Shown in pieces: positions 5,082 to 7,206 of a DNA stretch of 7,206 bases. Source of the DNA: Clostridia bacterium (lineage in GTDB: Bacteria; Bacillota; Clostridia; Christensenellales; Borkfalkiaceae); contig JAIDOO010000148.1 in assembly GCA_029063275.1 (NCBI GenBank), positions 1-7,206 on the forward strand, given 5' to 3'. A program made the position numbers and the translations under genes. A model generated the notes under the pieces. That model did no database searches. It was not told the origin of the DNA and saw only the letters and a list, made by a program, of their open reading frames with translations. Positions within the stretch are counted from its first letter, which is position 1; each line of letters starts with the position of its first letter.

Positions 5082-5118
5082 TACGCCTTTACATATACTG
5101 TAAGGGTGTAATTTTTTA
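5082..5118 (+). promoter_or_regulatory. Leader hairpin with T tract immediately before cysE (possible attenuator or SD-masking structure)
   Basis: Bases 5082-5093 pair with 5099-5110 in a 12-bp stem including two G-U pairs, with a TATAC loop. A T-rich tract (5113-5118) follows and the cysE ATG is at 5121. The shape is that of a small intrinsic terminator. The only ribosome-binding-like sequence before cysE, AAGGGTG (5102-5108), lies in the 3' arm of this stem, so folding could also mask translation initiation. A perfect 12-bp palindrome, ACTGTTAACAGT (5065-5076), lies just upstream. Regulation by this leader is inference. Confidence 0.5.
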
Positions 5119-5120
5119 AA

Positions 5121-5660
5121 ATGTTTTTTTCAAGACTGCGCGCGGATTTAAATGCGGCAAAACTCAACGACCCCGCCGCGCGGAACAAATTAGAAATACT
5201 TTTAACCTACTCGGGCGTGCACGCGCTTATCGCGCACAGGTTCGCGCAGGCGTTCCTTAAAATCCGCTTAAAGCTTATCGCGCGCATAATTTCGCAGACG
5301 GCAAAATTTTTTACCGGTATCGAAATTCACCCTGCGGCAAAAATCGCGCCCGGCGTGTTCATAGACCACGGTCAAGGCGTTGTTATAGGCGAAACGGCGG
5401 AAGTGGGCGAGGGTACCGTGCTTTATCAGGGCGTAACGCTCGGCGGTACGGGTAAAGAAACGGGCAAACGCCACCCTACGGTGGGTAAAAATTGCGTAAT
5501 TTCCGCAGGTGCGAAAGTTCTTGGCAGGGTACATATAGGCGACTGCGCAAAAATAGGCGCGGGCGCGGTAGTGCTTGCCGATATTCCTCCTAACGCTACG
5601 TCGGTCGGGGTTCCTGCAAGGATAGTAAAAATCAACGGCAGAAAGCCGGAGGCAGAATAA
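5121..5660 (+). CDS. cysE: Serine O-acetyltransferase
   Basis: The enzyme transfers acetyl from acetyl-CoA to L-serine, giving O-acetylserine, the precursor of cysteine; it is cytoplasmic. The 179-residue length is that of the short Bacillota form. The N-terminal helical part includes DPAARNKLEILLTYSGVHAL (17-36) and AHRFAQAF (38-45). From FFTGIEIHPAAKI (63-75) onward comes the left-handed beta-helix of hexapeptide repeats. The expected catalytic region is present: EIHPAA (68-73) and the IDHGQGVVIGET motif (81-92) with Asp82-His83, then YQGVTLGGTGKETGKRHPT (102-120). The N-terminus MFF matches the usual start of this family, so ATG at 5121 is kept although its ribosome binding site (AAGGGTG) is 12 nt away and lies in a hairpin. 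Its stop codon directly abuts the cysS start, so translation is probably coupled. Confidence 0.95.
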   Translation: MFFSRLRADLNAAKLNDPAARNKLEILLTYSGVHALIAHRFAQAFLKIRLKLIARIISQTAKFFTGIEIHPAAKIAPGVFIDHGQGVVIGETAEVGEGTVLYQGVTLGGTGKETGKRHPTVGKNCVISAGAKVLGRVHIGDCAKIGAGAVVLADIPPNATSVGVPARIVKINGRKPEAE

Positions 5661-7052
5661 TTGAAAATTTATAATACGCTGACGAGAACAAAAGAAGAGT
5701 TCGCGCCCATAGAAGAGGGCAAAGTTAAGATGTACGCCTGCGGCATAACGGTTTCCGGCGAGGCGCATATAGGACACGGCTATCAGGCGCTGATTTACGA
5801 TATTATGCGCAAGTTCCTGCAAAAGCAGGGTTATAATGTGTCCTACGCAAGGAATTATACCGACGTAGACGATAAAATCATAGCCAAATCCAAGGAAACG
5901 GGAATACCTGCGGACAAGTATGCCGCCGATATGATAAAAAAGATTGACGCGGTTATGCGAGAGATGGATATAGGCGAGCCCGACCACTGGCTGAAAGCTA
6001 CCCAAAATATCGGCAACGTAATCGACTTTATCAAAAAGCTTATCGAAAGCGGACACGCCTACGCCGCGCCCTGCGGCGACGTCTATTTTGACGTAACGAC
6101 CTTTAAGCGCTACGGCTGTCTCAGCGGAAGGTCGGTCGAAGATATGCTTGACGGCGTAAGGATAGAGAACGGCGAAGAAAAGAAAAGTCCCGCCGACTTT
6201 GCACTATGGAAGGCGGCGAAGGAGGGGGAAATCTGCTGGAATTCCCCTTGGGGCAAGGGCAGACCCGGCTGGCACATAGAGTGCTCGGCAATGACGCGCG
6301 CGGCTTTCGGCGACCAGATCGATATACACGGCGGCGGCAGGGATCTGGTGTTTCCGCACCACGAGAACGAAATCGCGCAGAGCGAAAGTCTTACCGGGAA
6401 GCAGTTTGCAAAGTACTGGACGCACAACGGACTTATAAAGGTCAACGGTCAGAAGATGTCGAAGAGCCTCGGCAACAGTATACTTTTGGACGACCTTTTA
6501 AAAAAATACTCTAACGAGGCGGTTAAATTTGCGCTTCTGCAATTCAATTACCGCGCCGATATAAATTTAACGGACGGCATTTTCGACGAAGCCGAAAAGC
6601 ATATAACATCCTTTTACAAAATCATAAAAAAGGTAGAGGACAAATACGGCAGGGGAGGAAAGGGCTGTAAACGGATTGACGAAGATTTCGACAGGGATAT
6701 GTCGGACGACTTCAATACCGCGCTGGCGCTGTCAAGACTTTTCGGGTTGTTCAAAGGAATTTCGGCAAAATTCGAACAGGGCGACGGCTCCTGTGCCGAA
6801 GAGGTTTACCAGATAAAAAAGACCTATTCGCTTTTGGGCTTTTTCAAAAGAGAGGCGGACGACTACCTTTCGCGGTTTGCGGATAAGGACGGGCAGGAAG
6901 TACCCGAAGAGGTGAAAGACCTCGCCGAAAAGAGGTGGCAGGCAAAACAGGATAAAAACTGGGCTTCGGCGGACGAACTGCGCGGAAAAATCGACGCGCT
7001 GGGCTATGCGGTAAAGGACGGAAAAGAGGGCTATACTATTATCAAAAAGTAA
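5661..7052 (+). CDS. cysS: Cysteinyl-tRNA synthetase
   Basis: This class I synthetase activates cysteine with ATP and charges tRNA-Cys in the cytoplasm. The 463-residue length is normal. Visible motifs are KIYNTLTRTKEEF (2-14), the first zinc ligand Cys27 in YACGIT, the signature HIGH (36-39), NYTDVDDKII (65-74), GWHIEC with zinc ligand Cys208, FPHHENE with His233 and Glu237, and KMSKS (265-269). The C-terminal part from about 320 is the helical anticodon-binding region, ending in a small domain with ASADELRGKIDALGY. The sequence after Cys27 reads GITVSGEAHIGHGYQAL, where many homologues have GPTVYDxxHIGxAR. This is a family variant; the core motifs are intact. The start codon is TTG, directly after the cysE stop, supported by GGAGG (5648-5652) at 8 nt and by the conserved N-terminal KIYNTLT. 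It belongs to the cysE-cysS-alaS operon. Confidence 0.97.
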   Translation: MKIYNTLTRTKEEFAPIEEGKVKMYACGITVSGEAHIGHGYQALIYDIMRKFLQKQGYNVSYARNYTDVDDKIIAKSKETGIPADKYAADMIKKIDAVMREMDIGEPDHWLKATQNIGNVIDFIKKLIESGHAYAAPCGDVYFDVTTFKRYGCLSGRSVEDMLDGVRIENGEEKKSPADFALWKAAKEGEICWNSPWGKGRPGWHIECSAMTRAAFGDQIDIHGGGRDLVFPHHENEIAQSESLTGKQFAKYWTHNGLIKVNGQKMSKSLGNSILLDDLLKKYSNEAVKFALLQFNYRADINLTDGIFDEAEKHITSFYKIIKKVEDKYGRGGKGCKRIDEDFDRDMSDDFNTALALSRLFGLFKGISAKFEQGDGSCAEEVYQIKKTYSLLGFFKREADDYLSRFADKDGQEVPEEVKDLAEKRWQAKQDKNWASADELRGKIDALGYAVKDGKEGYTIIKK

Positions 7053-7063
7053 GGTAAAATAAT

Positions 7064-7206
7064 ATGAAAAAAATAACTTCGGAAAATTTGCGTAAAACCT
7101 ATCTTGAATTTTTTGAAAGCAAGGGGCATAAAATAATTCCCTCTGCTTCACTTATACCCGAAAACGACCCCACGGTTCTTTTCACTACTGCGGGTATGCA
7201 CCCTCT
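7064..7206 (+). CDS. alaS: Alanyl-tRNA synthetase, N-terminal fragment (runs off the window)
   Basis: Only the first 47 codons are present. They read [20 protein letters not shown] (1-20), then [20 protein letters not shown] (21-40) and TTAGMHPL. This is the typical class II alanyl-tRNA synthetase N-terminus, including the FFxxKGH and PSxSLxPxNDPTxLFTxAGM blocks. The enzyme charges tRNA-Ala and usually edits mischarged Ser or Gly. The TTAGMHPL variant, rather than TNAGMVQF, is seen in some Bacillota. The ATG lies 11 nt after the cysS stop, with a modest AAGGT (7051-7055) ribosome binding site overlapping that stop, so the gene continues the same operon. It is truncated only by the window edge. 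Confidence 0.93.
   Translation, partial: MKKITSENLRKTYLEFFESKGHKIIPSASLIPENDPTVLFTTAGMHP

Noticed and set aside
5036..5120. Possible T-box riboswitch before cysE, suggested by AAGGGTG next to a hairpin and by the cysE-cysS gene pair
   Set aside because: The leader is only about 85 nt and lacks the long specifier stem and the full conserved T-box sequence (AGGGTGGNACCGCG). The AAGGGTG is better read as a ribosome binding site within a hairpin.
5268..6056. Long open frame on the minus strand opposite cysE and cysS
   Set aside because: It lies entirely antisense to two clearly conserved genes, has no ribosome binding site or promoter that I can see, and its Tyr/Arg/Phe-rich translation is typical of a reverse-strand shadow.

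Overview
The window looks like chromosomal DNA of a low-to-moderate GC member of the Bacillota, most likely a clostridial lineage. The basis is purine-rich AGGAGG-type ribosome binding sites, near-consensus sigma-A promoters with exact 17-nt spacers, an FMN riboswitch, short lipoprotein signal peptides with a lipobox cysteine, and a cysE-cysS-alaS gene order. Order or genus cannot be fixed from these genes alone.

Layout. (1) 1-446: the end of an rRNA operon, with the last bases of 23S rRNA, a spacer of about 250 nt without a tRNA, 5S rRNA and a strong intrinsic terminator. (2) 530-1897: a consensus promoter drives a secreted, lipid-anchored serpin (protease inhibitor fold). (3) 1948-3456: a second promoter drives an unrecognised 392-residue lipoprotein and a 68-residue acidic protein, ending at a 12-bp hairpin terminator. 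(4) 3464-4000: a promoter, an FMN riboswitch, an intrinsic terminator, a 21-codon ORF and a 52-residue protein with two predicted membrane segments, then another terminator. No recognisable riboflavin gene follows the riboswitch. (5) 4008-4886, minus strand: a DeoR-family repressor with its own promoter and a terminator whose hairpin is an exact copy of the one at 3422-3446. (6) 5001-7206: promoter, leader hairpin, then cysE (serine acetyltransferase), cysS (cysteinyl-tRNA synthetase) and the start of alaS (alanyl-tRNA synthetase), tightly packed as one operon.

How the genes fit together. cysE supplies O-acetylserine for cysteine synthesis and cysS loads the cysteine onto its tRNA, so the right-hand operon links cysteine supply to its use in translation. 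The two lipoprotein genes are probably cell-surface functions. The DeoR regulator has no sugar operon beside it here, so its target lies elsewhere or is its own promoter.

The most unusual part is the riboswitch unit at 3464-4000. An apparently intact FMN aptamer and terminator control only very small ORFs. The unit is bracketed by two identical palindromes and contains an 11-nt element present twice directly and once inverted, able to form competing RNA pairings around the aptamer and the first start codon.
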